A DNA stretch of 16,261 nt from Funneliformis mosseae (Eukaryota; Glomeromycota; Glomeromycetes; Glomerales; Glomeraceae): the NCBI GenBank assembly GCA_910592005.1, contig CAJVPP010002116.1:1-16261 (forward strand), given 5' to 3'. A program made the translations under genes and the position numbers. Position 1 is the stretch's first letter. Each line of letters starts with the position of its first letter. The notes beneath the pieces were generated by a model. It was not told the origin of the DNA and searched no databases. It worked only from the letters and a program-made list of their open reading frames with translations. Positions 1 through 8,534 of this stretch are shown here, one piece after another.

Positions 1-1094
1 GGGAATTTTTTAGCAAAATTGAGATTTTTATTACATTTTAGTTTTTGATATTATTAGATTAAAATGTATTAAGCTCTAAATTTTAGTCAAAAATTTCTTG
101 AAACCTGATTTTCTTAGAAATACTCCTATATATACTTTTGTATAACTAGTTTTTTTCTTTTTTAATTAATAAATTTTTTCTCTTAAAATTTAAAAAAAAC
201 AAATGGGAAAATGAAAATTAAATTTATTAATTCACATTGAAATATATATAGAACTATATAGAGTTATAATTTATTATTATTAATATAATAAAAATTATTA
301 GACTATTATAAATACTATTAATTGTGAAGTATTAACTTTTTATAATATTATTATTTTAATTTTGTATTATTAAATCAATCAAATTAATATATTATTCTGA
401 TATTCGCTTTTGATTTCAATTCTTTAATATAATTATTAGTCCAAAATGAAGTGTAAAACTATATACAATGAAAACATATCCTGGTATCCATCTGCTCAAT
501 AATTAAGTTAATACTAATTAGCTTTTGCAATTGCATAAAAAGTCTAAATAAAGTTCTAGACTTGACAACAGTTCCTATTTCTCTAATTTTAAATAGATTA
601 TAACAAATGATAAAACTAAAAATTATTTATATATTATAGTAGTATAATAGCTTTGAAAAAAAAAATTTAAGCAAGATATTTTGACTAAGATGATTAAATA
701 AGCCTTTTATTTAGTTGAATTAAAAATTTTATTATATAAAAAACTATTTAATTTCATTAGTAAATTTAGAAGTATGTCTTATATAATATTTAAAATATCA
801 AAATTAAACTAAAATAGATTGGTCAAAAATCTTGTGAAATGATAAACTCAAATTTCTCAATTTTATTATAATTGTTTTAATAAAGTATGATATGAACTAG
901 AGGATAAATACATTTATCTTATATTTTAGTTACAGTAAAATATAATTTTAGTTAAATATATTAAAGCTATTTTTTATAAAAAAATATAAAGCTAATTATT
1001 CTATTATTTAAAATAGCAATTATTAATTTATATACTATTCTTTATAAATATATTATTCTAATTATAAAAAAATTTTTTCAAATAATAATAATTA
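1..1094. other. AT-rich intergenic DNA
   Basis: This stretch is extremely AT-rich, with short A/T runs and no ORF of gene size on either strand. The only coding-like trace is a minus-strand open segment at 387-626, listed separately. I see no promoter-like or RNA-gene structure. It ends at the target duplication of the first hAT-like element. Confidence 0.6.
387..626 (-). pseudogene. possible coding relic, unrecognised
   Basis: On the minus strand a frame stays open for about 80 codons with a single TAG (complement of 459-461), closed by TAA at 384-386. This is unusual in DNA this AT-rich. It includes an internal stretch reading LFMQLQKLISINLIIEQMD and later a Cys/His-containing stretch (CFHC). 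No ATG lies at the open end and I recognise no family. It could be a fragment of a decayed transposon protein or a chance open frame. Confidence 0.22.
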
Positions 1095-1102
1095 GTTTCA
1101 AG
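1095..1102. repeat. left target-site duplication
   Basis: GTTTCAAG directly precedes the left terminus TAGTGTTTTGCA and recurs exactly at 2260-2267 directly after the right terminus. An 8-bp duplication with T at position 2 and A at position 7 is the usual hAT signature. The perfect match suggests this insertion is younger than the neighbouring larger one. Confidence 0.8.
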
Positions 1103-1300
1103 TAGTGTTTTGCATAGATTCAGATCGATCTAAATTCAATTTGAATCTGATAAATCAGATTTAGATCGGATCTATCAGATTTAGATCTAATTCAGATTCA
1201 GATTTAGATTGCATCTAATCTGTCAAATTTGAATTTAGATTTAAATCTGATTTGTCAGATTCAGATTGGATTTAGATCTAATCTATCAGATCTGAATTTA
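1103..1300. repeat. left subterminal GATCTGA-type array
   Basis: About 200 bp made almost entirely of permutations of TCAGATTTAGATC, AATCTGATA and GATCTATCAGA, on both strands and irregularly spaced. The right end of the element (2051-2247) carries the same words, so the two arrays form a loose long inverted repeat. In characterised hAT elements such subterminal motifs bind transposase; here that role is inferred. Confidence 0.7.
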
Positions 1301-2050
1301 ACTTTTTTAAAGCTGAAAAGTTCCTTTTTAATAAAAAAGAACGAATTTTCAGACTTCTTTAAAGCTGAAAATTTATTTCTTTTTATTGAAAAGAAATGAA
1401 TTTTTGTATCTCTTTTAAAACTGAAAAGTTCCTTTCATTAAAAAGGAATTAATTTTTAGATCTCTTTCCTTTCATTAAAAGGAAATAAATTTTCGGACAC
1501 TTTTAGATCTGAAAATTTGTTCTTTTCATTGAAAAGAAATGAATTTTCAGATTTTTTTTAGAATTGAAAAGTTCCTTTTATTGAAAAGGAATGAATTTTT
1601 AAATCTATTTTAGAGCTAAAAAGTTTCTTTTAATGAAAAGGAATGACTTTTCAGAACTCTTTTAGAGCTAAAAAGGTTTCTTTCAATAAAAAGGAACAAC
1701 TTTTTGAAACTCTTTTAGAGCCAAAAAGATTCCTTTAAATGAAAATGAATGACTTTTCAAAACTCTTTTAGAGCTAAAAAGGTTTCTTTTATTAAAAAGG
1801 AATGACTTTTTAGAATTCTTTTAGAGCTGAAAAGGTTCCTTTCATTGAAAATAAATAACTTTTCAGAACTCCTTTAGAGTTGAAAAGGTTCCTTTCATTG
1901 AAAAGAAATAACTTTTCAGAACTTTTTTAGAGCTAAAAAGATTTTTTTTATTGAAAAGGAATGACTTTTCAGAACTCTTTTAGAATTGAAAAATTCTTTT
2001 CATTGAAAAAAACATTTTCAGATCTCTTTTAGACCAAAAATTCATTTTTT
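1301..2050. repeat. tandem array of ~15 hairpin-forming ~53-bp units
   Basis: The repeated unit runs roughly from CTCTTTTAGAGC to CTTTTCAGAA, with unit lengths of about 37 to 58 bp. Each unit carries a nested palindrome: an outer CTGAAAAG paired with CTTTTCAG and an inner TTCCTTTC paired with GAAAAGGAA around a short ATT loop. Stem sides vary between units (for example TTTAATGAAAAGG, TTCATTGAAAAGA) while pairing is largely kept. It has no coding capacity. Confidence 0.8.
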
Positions 2051-2247
2051 CAATAAAACTTTCAGATTTAAATCAGATCAGATTTGGATTTAAACTGATC
2101 TATCAGCTTCAAATTTGAGATTCAATCTGTCAAATTCAGATCAAATCTGGATTTTAACAGATCTATCAGATTCAGATCAGATTCAGATCCTGAAAAATAA
2201 AAATCAGATTAGATCAGATTTGGATAAAATCTAATCTAATCTGATTT
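2051..2247. repeat. right subterminal GATCTGA-type array
   Basis: Runs of CAGATCAGATTTGG, GATCTATCAG and CTAATCTAATCTGA mirror the left subterminal array in inverted orientation and lead directly into the right terminus at 2248-2259. Confidence 0.7.
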
Positions 2248-2259
2248 TGCAGAATACTA

Positions 2260-2267
2260 GTTTCAAG
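2260..2267. repeat. right target-site duplication
   Basis: GTTTCAAG, identical to 1095-1102, immediately follows the right terminus TGCAGAATACTA and closes the 1.16-kb hAT-like element. Confidence 0.8.
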
Positions 2268-2449
2268 TAAATAATACTTGATCTTAAAAATCAAAAGTTG
2301 TAATATCTTTTTAAGTAGAAAATAATCATTATATATTATCTTAATTAGCTTAAAGTTCTAATTTTAATCCAATTAAAAATCTTTAGATAGAAGTTAAAAA
2401 AAATATTTAAACATATAAAAAACTTTTATATAATCTTATTGATCTTGAT

Positions 2450-2625
2450 TAGAGCTCTGCAATAAGCTGAACCACTTGCAAACCAAATGAGTTAGCTCAT
2501 TTAAGCTCAGCTTGAGTCACTATAGAATAAGCTATAAGTTAAATAAGTTGATTTATGTTATGACTTAGTTTATGTCATAACTTAATTTATGTTGCAGCTT
2601 AGCTTGTTAGCTTACATTTACTTCT
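2450..2625. repeat. left subterminal AGCTT/AAGCT array
   Basis: Frequent AGCTT, AAGCT and TTAGCT words in both orientations (for example 2464-2512 and 2590-2616), with an internal TTATGTYATGACTTA-like duplication around 2553-2592. The same words recur at 7436-7575. By analogy with other hAT subterminal repeats these would be transposase-binding sites. Confidence 0.6.
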
Positions 2626-3157
2626 TTGAAGTAAATAAATTCAAAAGAGGTTTTTCTTTGAAGAAAAGATACTCTAATGGCATTTATTTAAAGAAAAATA
2701 GCCTTAGTAATATTTTCTTTAAAGAAAAATAAACCTGGTGATGTTTACTTTAAAAAAAAATGAATCTGGTGATATTTCCTTTAAAGAAAACGTATCCAGT
2801 AATATTTTTTTAAAGAAAAATGCATCTGAGACTGAATTTCTTTAAAGGAATTCACTTCCAGATATAATTTCTTTAAAGAAAAAGCCACAAAGATAATTTT
2901 CTTTAAAGAAATTCCTTTAAAAGCGAAATCCTTTAAGGAAAACTTTTCAGAAATAAAATCTTTCAAGAAAAATGTTTCAGAAATAAAATCCTTCAAAAAA
3001 ATCATTTCAGAAATAAAATACTTTAAGAAAATCGTTCTGAAAATGAAATCTTTTAAGAAAATCATTTTGGAAATGAAATCCTTTAAGGAAAACATTTCAA
3101 AATGAAATCCTTTAAGGAAAATGTTCTGAAAATAAAATCTTTCAAAAAAAATGTTCA
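2626..3157. repeat. tandem array of ~30-bp palindromic units
   Basis: Roughly 16 units of 30-34 bp are built around palindromic cores such as TTTCTTTAAAGAAA and CCTTTAAGG, separated by GAAATGAAAT or TTCAGAAAT words. Because later units are close to 30 bp, the minus strand stays open for 125 codons as an imperfect decapeptide repeat (…FLKDFISEM…). That frame has no ATG and looks like a by-product of repeat length. Confidence 0.75.
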
Positions 3158-3172
3158 CACTTGATAACTTAA

Positions 3173-4589
3173 ATGTACAGATGTTCAGAAACTAATAATC
3201 ACAAATCTAACTGTACTGCTAAGTATAATAAATGTAACTACAATGCTTTATATGAAAAATTTCTTGATAAATACGATATTATACCTGATGATAATAAAAG
3301 CAAAAATTATTTTGTGAAAAGAGTCAAGAATCATTTTTTAGCATTGTTTCATTTTTATTGCTCTACAAATAAAGAATTAGAAACTTTTAAAAAAGTAATC
3401 TAAAAAGAATTCTATAAATAAGTTGACTATTTGGGAATAACAGCTGAAGATTATCTAAAAAATTAAAGCATTATTTAAATGAAATTAATGAGATACTAAA
3501 AAATCATAGTAATAAATTTTACTAAGCCTATAAAAAGAAATTATATAAAAATTCAGATTTTAAATTCAACTTGAAAAATCCTCTCTATTATCAAGTTTAT
3601 TTAGAAGTTAATAAGTTTTTTAGTTATGATAATCCTAATGACTAACTAATTAGTAAACCAAAAAGATATGCTATTAAAATTAAAGGTAATGCTGAGCAAA
3701 ATCAAAAAACTTTTCAGCAAATAAAAAATTCTATTACTAGCATTCATAGGTGGACTTTTTCTTTAAATAAAGAATATTATCAACAGTTAAAAGCAAAAAT
3801 TAAAGAGTTAGAGGGAAAAAGACTGACTATAACTAAAAGAAGAGTGAAAATAAAAAATAAATCTCAATAGTTTTGATAAACATTTTTTAATATTTCTTGA
3901 ACTTTATATTCAAAACTCAATTATTATTTAAACTGAAAAATTAGTATCTGAATTGGAAAGGAAAGGGAAAATTAGTGGAAAAATTGAGAAAATAAAACTG
4001 CTGAAGAAATTAAGGGTTTAGTTCAAGTTGATTTAAAAGGTGTTTCATTAATTTTAAAGTATTTTAAGGCTGATAATTTTAATTATTATCTTATCTTACT
4101 GAATGAACTGAATACTAAATTTTTGCAGTAGCAAAAAGAGCAAAAAATTGACCTTCATAATTGCCTTAACCAGTTAAAATAAATTTTTTTTGAAATTTAT
4201 CAAGTATTAGAAGGCAAAAGAAACTATAAAAATAATGAAAATAAATAAGAAAAAAATAGCAAAAATTATTGTTGAAATTAAATTAGAAATGACTGAGTTA
4301 ATAAATACACGAAAACATAAAATTAATTAAGTTCTCAGGTTAATAATTAGAAAAACAAATTAATAAATATTAAAGACCTCTCAAAAGCAAAAGTCTATTA
4401 GTAATAAATTAGTTAAAAAATCTAAGAGGATTAATTAAAATAAAGTCGTTATCTGCTTCTGCTACTAGTGAAAATAAACTTTCTTTGCTAGCAAAAATAA
4501 CCTTTAAAACTGGTATAATAGGGATAATTTTTGGAGTAGTAATAGTTATATTTTATCAAGTAATTAAAAATAAAAAAGTAAAAAAATAA
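3173..4589 (+). pseudogene. broken coiled-coil protein with C-terminal membrane anchor
   Basis: An ATG at 3173 opens a 76-codon frame (Cys- and Asn-rich start, then KNYFVKRVKNHFLALFHF). Beyond its TAA the same kind of sequence continues through further frames. I trace segments around 3470-3870, 3883-3996, 4000-4250 and 4260-4440, rich in Lys, Glu, Asn and Gln with heptad-like spacing. The last segment (about 4445-4589) ends in a hydrophobic stretch GIIGIIFGVVIVIFY followed by KNKKVKK and TAA, typical of a tail-anchored membrane protein. At least three or four frameshifts and about a dozen in-frame TAA/TAG codons break it. No domain is recognised, and an origin as captured host cargo is only inferred. 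Confidence 0.5.
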
Positions 4590-4709
4590 TAATATACAGT
4601 GAGTAATAAAAGAAATGCAAGTGTGATTAGTTACCTTAAATGGCTATAACTCGTCAACTACTAATGTTAGAAATATAATCTTATACTTGTTTTAAAACTC
4701 AAATCTTGA

Positions 4710-5198
4710 ATTATATCCTGAAAAAATTTAATATCAAGTTAATAATACTAATTTTGTGTAAATTAATGATCTATCAAAATTTCTTGCATAGAAAAATTTT
4801 TTAAGCATATTAGCTACCATAAAACTAATATTGGATTCCGATTCTTCTCAGTGTAGTGATTTCAATAAGCTAAATTTTGTTGAAATCAGACCATCTGATC
4901 AAGAATTATCGTGTAATAAAGATTGGCAAATTATTATAAAAAAGTAGCTGAACTCTTTTTATATAATAATTTGCCAATTTTTATTACACAATAATTCCTG
5001 ATTGGCTAGTCTAATTTCAATAAAATTTAGTATCATTGCACTGAAAAGAATTAGAATCTAATGTCAATTTTGTGATAACTAGTGTGCTTAAAATGTTTCT
5101 ATGCTCAATCTTTACTATGTAAGAAATTTTAATGTAGATTGTTAATTTATACAAAATTGGTATTATTAACTTGATACTAAATTTCACCAGAATATAAT
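4710..5198. repeat. long imperfect inverted repeat (fold-back)
   Basis: The left arm 4710-4944 and right arm 4955-5198 are reverse complements over about 240 bp, with roughly 80% identity by eye and a loop of about 10 bases. Well-kept pairs include GTGTAATAAAGATTGGCAA against TTGCCAATTTTTATTACAC next to the loop, and TATCAAGTTAATAATAC against its complement at the outer end. The right arm has an extra ~16 bp (around 5101-5116) next to a CTATG/CATAG word. The left arm reads as coding-like on the plus strand. A fold-back duplication of a coding piece is the simplest origin; a transcript would form long double-stranded RNA. Confidence 0.85.
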
Positions 5199-5343
5199 TA
5201 TAATTGGTGATCCTAGCTTAATCCATAAGGTGCAAGTCTCTATTATAGGTTATACTGTGATAGTTACAGGTTCAGACCTCAGCCAAAGCATAAAACTAGA
5301 TAATTTCATAAGAATTTCATATGTAACTAAATATATGAATGTT
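5170..5343 (+). pseudogene. unrecognised coding fragment
   Basis: The plus strand is open for 58 codons between TAA (5167) and TAG (5344). It reads as a beta-rich, hydrophobic/polar alternating sequence (…IIIIGDPSLIHKVQVS… then TVIVTGSDLSQS). It starts inside the right arm of the inverted repeat and runs out of it. There is no start codon near the open end. It is probably a piece of the element's lost coding region; a chance open frame is possible. Confidence 0.25.
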
Positions 5344-6160
5344 TAGACTAATAAATGTTAGATACTGGTTAATCAAATCTATTAATTAATGTTAATCATA
5401 CCTAAATACTGAGTTTGAAGAACATGTAGATGCAAATGAAACCAGAGATTGATAGAAACTTAGTCTTCGCTAACAGGTTTATAATAGATACTGTCTTACG
5501 TCTTCAAATTTAGAAACTTTTACACAAGTAAAAAAGTGATTAACCAGTAATTAGTAAGTTTGAATTCATCGCAATAGGTGTAATGCTTAAGGTAATAATA
5601 AATTGCATTGTATGTTGCAGTACCTTTTAAATTAAATTGTCATTAAGGTTAAAGGCTAGGTTTGATTCTTAGGTGAATTTGATGCTATGAGTACAAAACT
5701 ACTATCTATGTAAAGAACTTGATCTCATGTTTTAGTAGTCATCAATAGGATAAAACTCTATAAATTAGATTAGTAAAAATAGAGTCTGATAAGTTTTATG
5801 GTTGAAGTGAGCCTTCTATCCAAAGGTGATGGTACCTAATAAAATTTAGTGAGCCTTATGATACAGGAATAAACTGTTGCAAGGTAGTTTATATTAGGTA
5901 GCAACTATACAGAGATGTACTTCTAGGCAGATTACTGTATTTTTTAATGGGATCAAGAACCTAAAGAGGTTACTTAACACAAGATAATACTTATTCTAAT
6001 TAGGATATGCCTTCTACTAACTCTCTAGCTGCCACATATTAATAGTAAAAAAAATTCATCAGGATATAATTCAAGATTTGAGCTTTAAAACTAATACAAA
6101 ATCATATTTCTAACATTTGTGATTAATGAGTTATAGCTGTTAAAAGATAATCAATCATAC

Positions 6161-6352
6161 TTGTATTTCTTTTGTTACCACTATATGATATTATTTGATT
6201 TAGTTACTAATATATTAACTACTATTTGCAATCTAATATGTGAGATTATAATACAATTACTTTTTCTTATTCTTCTTTTAAATAACAAATCTGCAAAAAG
6301 TTGGAAGAAGTTAATTATGCTTCCTAGTGCTGATTTAACGAAAAAAAAATAG
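6161..6352 (+). pseudogene. hydrophobic ORF fragment
   Basis: A 63-codon frame starting at TTG with no upstream ATG. It is strongly hydrophobic, with about two potential membrane segments (from MILFDLVTNIL to LICEIIIQLLFLILLL), followed by a basic tail ending in TKKK and TAG. AT-rich DNA readily yields such Ile/Leu/Phe-rich frames by chance. Its place inside the decayed element suggests a relic at most. Confidence 0.2.
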
Positions 6353-6685
6353 GAAGATTAAGACTAATATTAAATATAACAACTAAAATAGTTATATTTA
6401 CCAAATAAAAAAAATTTTTAAACCTTTTCAACACATTTATTTGAAAGTTAAGGAAATTAAAAAATATTGTTATCATCATAGTATTTATCTTATCTCTACT
6501 TTACTTTCTGAAACACCTTTGTTAACTCACCAGAAAGCTTTAGAAAAAAGCAAGGTAATAAAATTATTCTTTTCATTAATTAGTAATTTATTCTTATTAC
6601 TACTTTAAAAAATATAAAATAAAGTTTATAAACAGATAGTAAAAATATTATAATAACTTTATAAAAATATTTAGACTAAAAATAT
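6353..6685. other. AT-rich spacer with one short open frame
   Basis: Mostly A/T-rich. The plus strand is open from 6387 to 6608 (74 codons, no ATG; contains LLSETPLLTHQKALEKSK), possibly another cargo fragment. Nothing else is supported here. Confidence 0.3.
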
Positions 6686-7225
6686 TTGACTAAAAAAGAT
6701 AAAGAAAAGGTAAGAAAGATTAGTATTTATAAATATAAAATTGATGTAGAGAGAGCGAAAGAGAGTGAATTAGAAAGCAGAGAGTTAGACTTAAGAAAGT
6801 TTAAGAATTTGAAGATAGCAAATATTGAGACAAGTTTTTTAAAAACTTCTTTAACTAAACTAGAAGTTATTGGATTAGTTAATTTAGAAAATCTTAGCTA
6901 TGTCAATAGTAATTTAACCTCAGTAAACTTTATAAATAATCTTTTAAATCTGGAAAAATTAGAAGTTTTATTTATTTATAGTAATAATTTAAACCATGAA
7001 CATAGTAATATTTAGTAAGTTTAATAATTTAGTTCATTTAAGAATAGAAATTATAGAAGTTGCTTTACAAAATAATAAATACAATAAGTTTCACAAATCT
7101 CTAAAATCTTACCAAAATCTAACTAAATTAGAATCTATCTGCATATAAGCAATCAATATAGATATTGGTTTAGAATATTTACTGGAGAGTTTAAGTCAAC
7201 TAAAGATAGTTGAGATATTAAGCTT
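6686..7225 (+). pseudogene. leucine-rich-repeat protein fragment, frameshifted
   Basis: The first part (6686-7012) reads as LRR repeats: LRKFKNLKIANIETSF, then LTKLEVIGLVNLENLSYV, then LTSVNFINNLLNLEKLEVL. It opens at TTG with no ATG. The frame closes at TAG 7013, but the sequence continues in another frame from about 7008 (FSKFNNLVHLRIEI, then SLKSYQNLTKLESICI, a TAA at 7146, then IDIGLEYLLESLSQLK) and merges into the tandem repeat at about 7220. The pattern resembles LRR proteins I recall as abundant in Glomeromycotina. LRR domains bind proteins, but no catalytic or signalling part remains. The N-terminus is missing, and one frameshift and one stop make it a pseudogene, probably captured by the element. 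Confidence 0.6.
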
Positions 7226-7435
7226 TAGAAATAAAATCCTTCAAGAAAAATATTCGCTAAATGAATTCCTTCAAAAAAATTACTCTAAAAATATTTCTCT
7301 CAAATGAAATCATTTCAGAAATATTTTTCTTGCAAAAAATCATTCTGAAAATATTTCTCTCAAAAGGAATCATTCTGAAAACATTTCTTTTAATAGAAAA
7401 TATTTTTCTTAATAGAATTTTATTTTAAAATATTT
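7219..7435. repeat. right-hand tandem repeat array
   Basis: Degenerate ~30-bp units of the same kind as 2626-3157. The stretch GAAATAAAATCCTTCAAGAA at about 7229 is nearly identical to units around 2955-2995 and in the same orientation. Later units carry AAAATATTTCTCTCAAA and ATCATTCTGAAAA words. It forms the right counterpart of the left array of the large element. Confidence 0.65.
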
Positions 7436-7575
7436 AATGCAAGCTGAATGAGCTGGTTTATAGACCAGCTTGGCTTAGCTTAGCTTATCAATTAATCTTT
7501 TAAGCTGAACTAAGCTAAGCTAGAAAAAAAGTAGTACAGCTCAAGCCAATGACAAGCTAAGCTAAGCTAGCTTAT
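7436..7575. repeat. right subterminal AGCTT/AAGCT array
   Basis: Dense GCTTAGCTTAGCTT and AAGCTAAGCTAAGC blocks in both orientations, plus a palindromic GCTGGTTTATAGACCAGC at 7451-7468. It mirrors 2450-2625 and leads into the right terminus at 7575-7586. Confidence 0.7.
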
Positions 7576-7586
7576 GTAGAACTTTA

Positions 7587-8319
7587 ATCTTAACTGATAT
7601 ATTAAAAAGTTATAGAAAGAAATTCTGAAACATATTATTAAAAAACTAATCAATAGTATACTGCAATGAATTTAAGCTATGACTATAACAAATAGTAATC
7701 TAATTAAGTACCATTTATTTAGTATAAAATGTAGATTTTAATCAACTTTAAAATAAAATATTAGTTAATCTTTTTAAATAATTTATATTGAGTGAAAAAG
7801 TATACAGAACTTTGTCTACTTTTGTAAAAAGAATAAAAATATTTCTCTATATTATAGAAATATTACTATTTTTAACCTTTTACTAAATTTTTTAATTTTG
7901 AATTTTTAAAAATAAATTCTTAAAATAAATATTTAATATTATAATAAACAAAAATTGATAACAAATTCTTTATTTTTAAATTTTATTTAGCTTTTAATAA
8001 TAGAAGATTTAATTCTTATATATATAATAATCACTTATATAAAATATGCAAAAATTTAAACTTATAAACATAATATTATAGATTTATTTTTTATATATAT
8101 TTAGTATTACTAAAATCATTATAAAGGTTAAAATTTTATAAAAACTACTATTATAAGTAAAAATAATTCATTTCTTATAAATATATAATATTATATATAG
8201 TTTTATTGATTTATCGATAAAAATTTTCAATTTATAAATATTTAAGTTAGCTTTAATTTCTAATATAAACTATAAAAATCTTGATTATTAAACAGTTTAA
8301 AGATCTGAGTATATAAGTA
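7587..8319. other. AT-rich intergenic DNA, nothing seen
   Basis: The right flank of the large element is almost pure A/T-rich sequence with many TATA-like and A-run motifs and no open frame of note on either strand. No RNA gene or repeat was recognised. Confidence 0.6.
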
Positions 8320-8526
8320 TTAACTTTGTATATTAGCCCAAACTATAAAAATAAATATAGCATTTGAAAATCTACTATACTTTATTTGAGTTGCAATTCT
8401 AGTTATAATCTTAAAGTAACTCTTTAAAACTTTTTGCTCTTCTGAATTATCTAAAATTACTTCGAGTTTAGGAAAAGTTCAATTATCTGCCGATCGTTGC
8501 CTATTAAAGTTAAGATTGCGCCACAT
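8320..8526 (-). pseudogene. minus-strand coding relic, unrecognised
   Basis: Read on the minus strand from an ATG at 8526-8524, a 68-codon frame contains only one stop (TGA at 8481-8479) before TAA at 8322-8320. It reads LMWRNLNFNRQRSADN, the stop, then TFPKLEVILDNSEEQ and KVLKSYFKIITRIATQIK. Codon choice is more balanced than in the AT-rich flank, and the relic sits where the GC-richer island begins. An A14 run just upstream on the coding strand may hide a further frameshift. No family recognised. Confidence 0.35.
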
Positions 8527-8534
8527 AAGTTTTA

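Larger units (their letters stand above)
1103..2259. mobile_element. non-autonomous hAT-like element (MITE-like), complete
   Basis: The 1157-bp element is bounded by exact 8-bp duplications. The left end begins TAGTGTTTTGCA and the right end, read inward, begins TAGTATTCTGCA (10 of 12 matching). Inside both ends lie arrays of short GATCTGA/TCAGATC words in both orientations, as expected for subterminal transposase-binding repeats of hAT elements. The middle is a tandem array of ~53-bp units. No protein-coding frame is present, so it would depend on a transposase supplied elsewhere. The hAT assignment rests on TSD length and pattern and on the termini, not on a transposase match. Confidence 0.75.
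4600..6160. other. decayed interior of the large element, mixed coding traces
   Basis: This stretch is less AT-rich than the flanks. It contains several stop-free runs of 50-60 codons on the plus strand (for example about 4788-4944 and 5170-5343) separated by TAA/TAG and frame changes, so it probably descends from protein-coding DNA. The centre is the long inverted repeat at 4710-5198. From 5350 to 6160 no frame stays open for more than about 30 codons. I cannot name a product. Confidence 0.4.
2450..7586. mobile_element. large degenerate hAT-like element with cargo relics
   Basis: The left end reads TAGAGCTCTGCAATAAGCT; the right end, read inward, reads TAAAGTTCTACATAAGCT (9 of the first 12 match, and the following AAGCT words also align). 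Flanking octamers ATCTTGAT (2442-2449) and ATCTTAAC (7587-7594) match at 6 of 8 positions, both differences being transitions, and fit the nTnnnnAn hAT pattern. The plan matches the element at 1103-2259: terminal motif, subterminal short-word arrays (here AGCTT/AAGCT), then tandem palindromic repeats, at both ends. The interior carries broken coding sequences and a large inverted repeat. No transposase domain is recognisable. Borders are fairly secure; family assignment is inferred. Confidence 0.6.

Noticed and set aside
2781..3158. 125-codon minus-strand open frame of decapeptide repeats (FLKDFISEM type)
   Set aside because: It lies entirely in the ~30-bp tandem array, starts at GTG with no ATG or promoter, and stays open because unit length is about a multiple of three.
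3173..5343. A TAA/TAG = glutamine genetic code as the explanation of the relics
   Set aside because: The intact Gln-rich gene nearby uses CAA/CAG exclusively, and the relics also contain frameshifts. Biased C-to-T decay is simpler; kept as a finding only for testing.
5200..6160. Possible continuous protein if every TAA/TAG/TGA is read through
   Set aside because: Stop density in most of this stretch is close to random expectation for AT-rich DNA; only 5170-5343 is clearly longer than chance.
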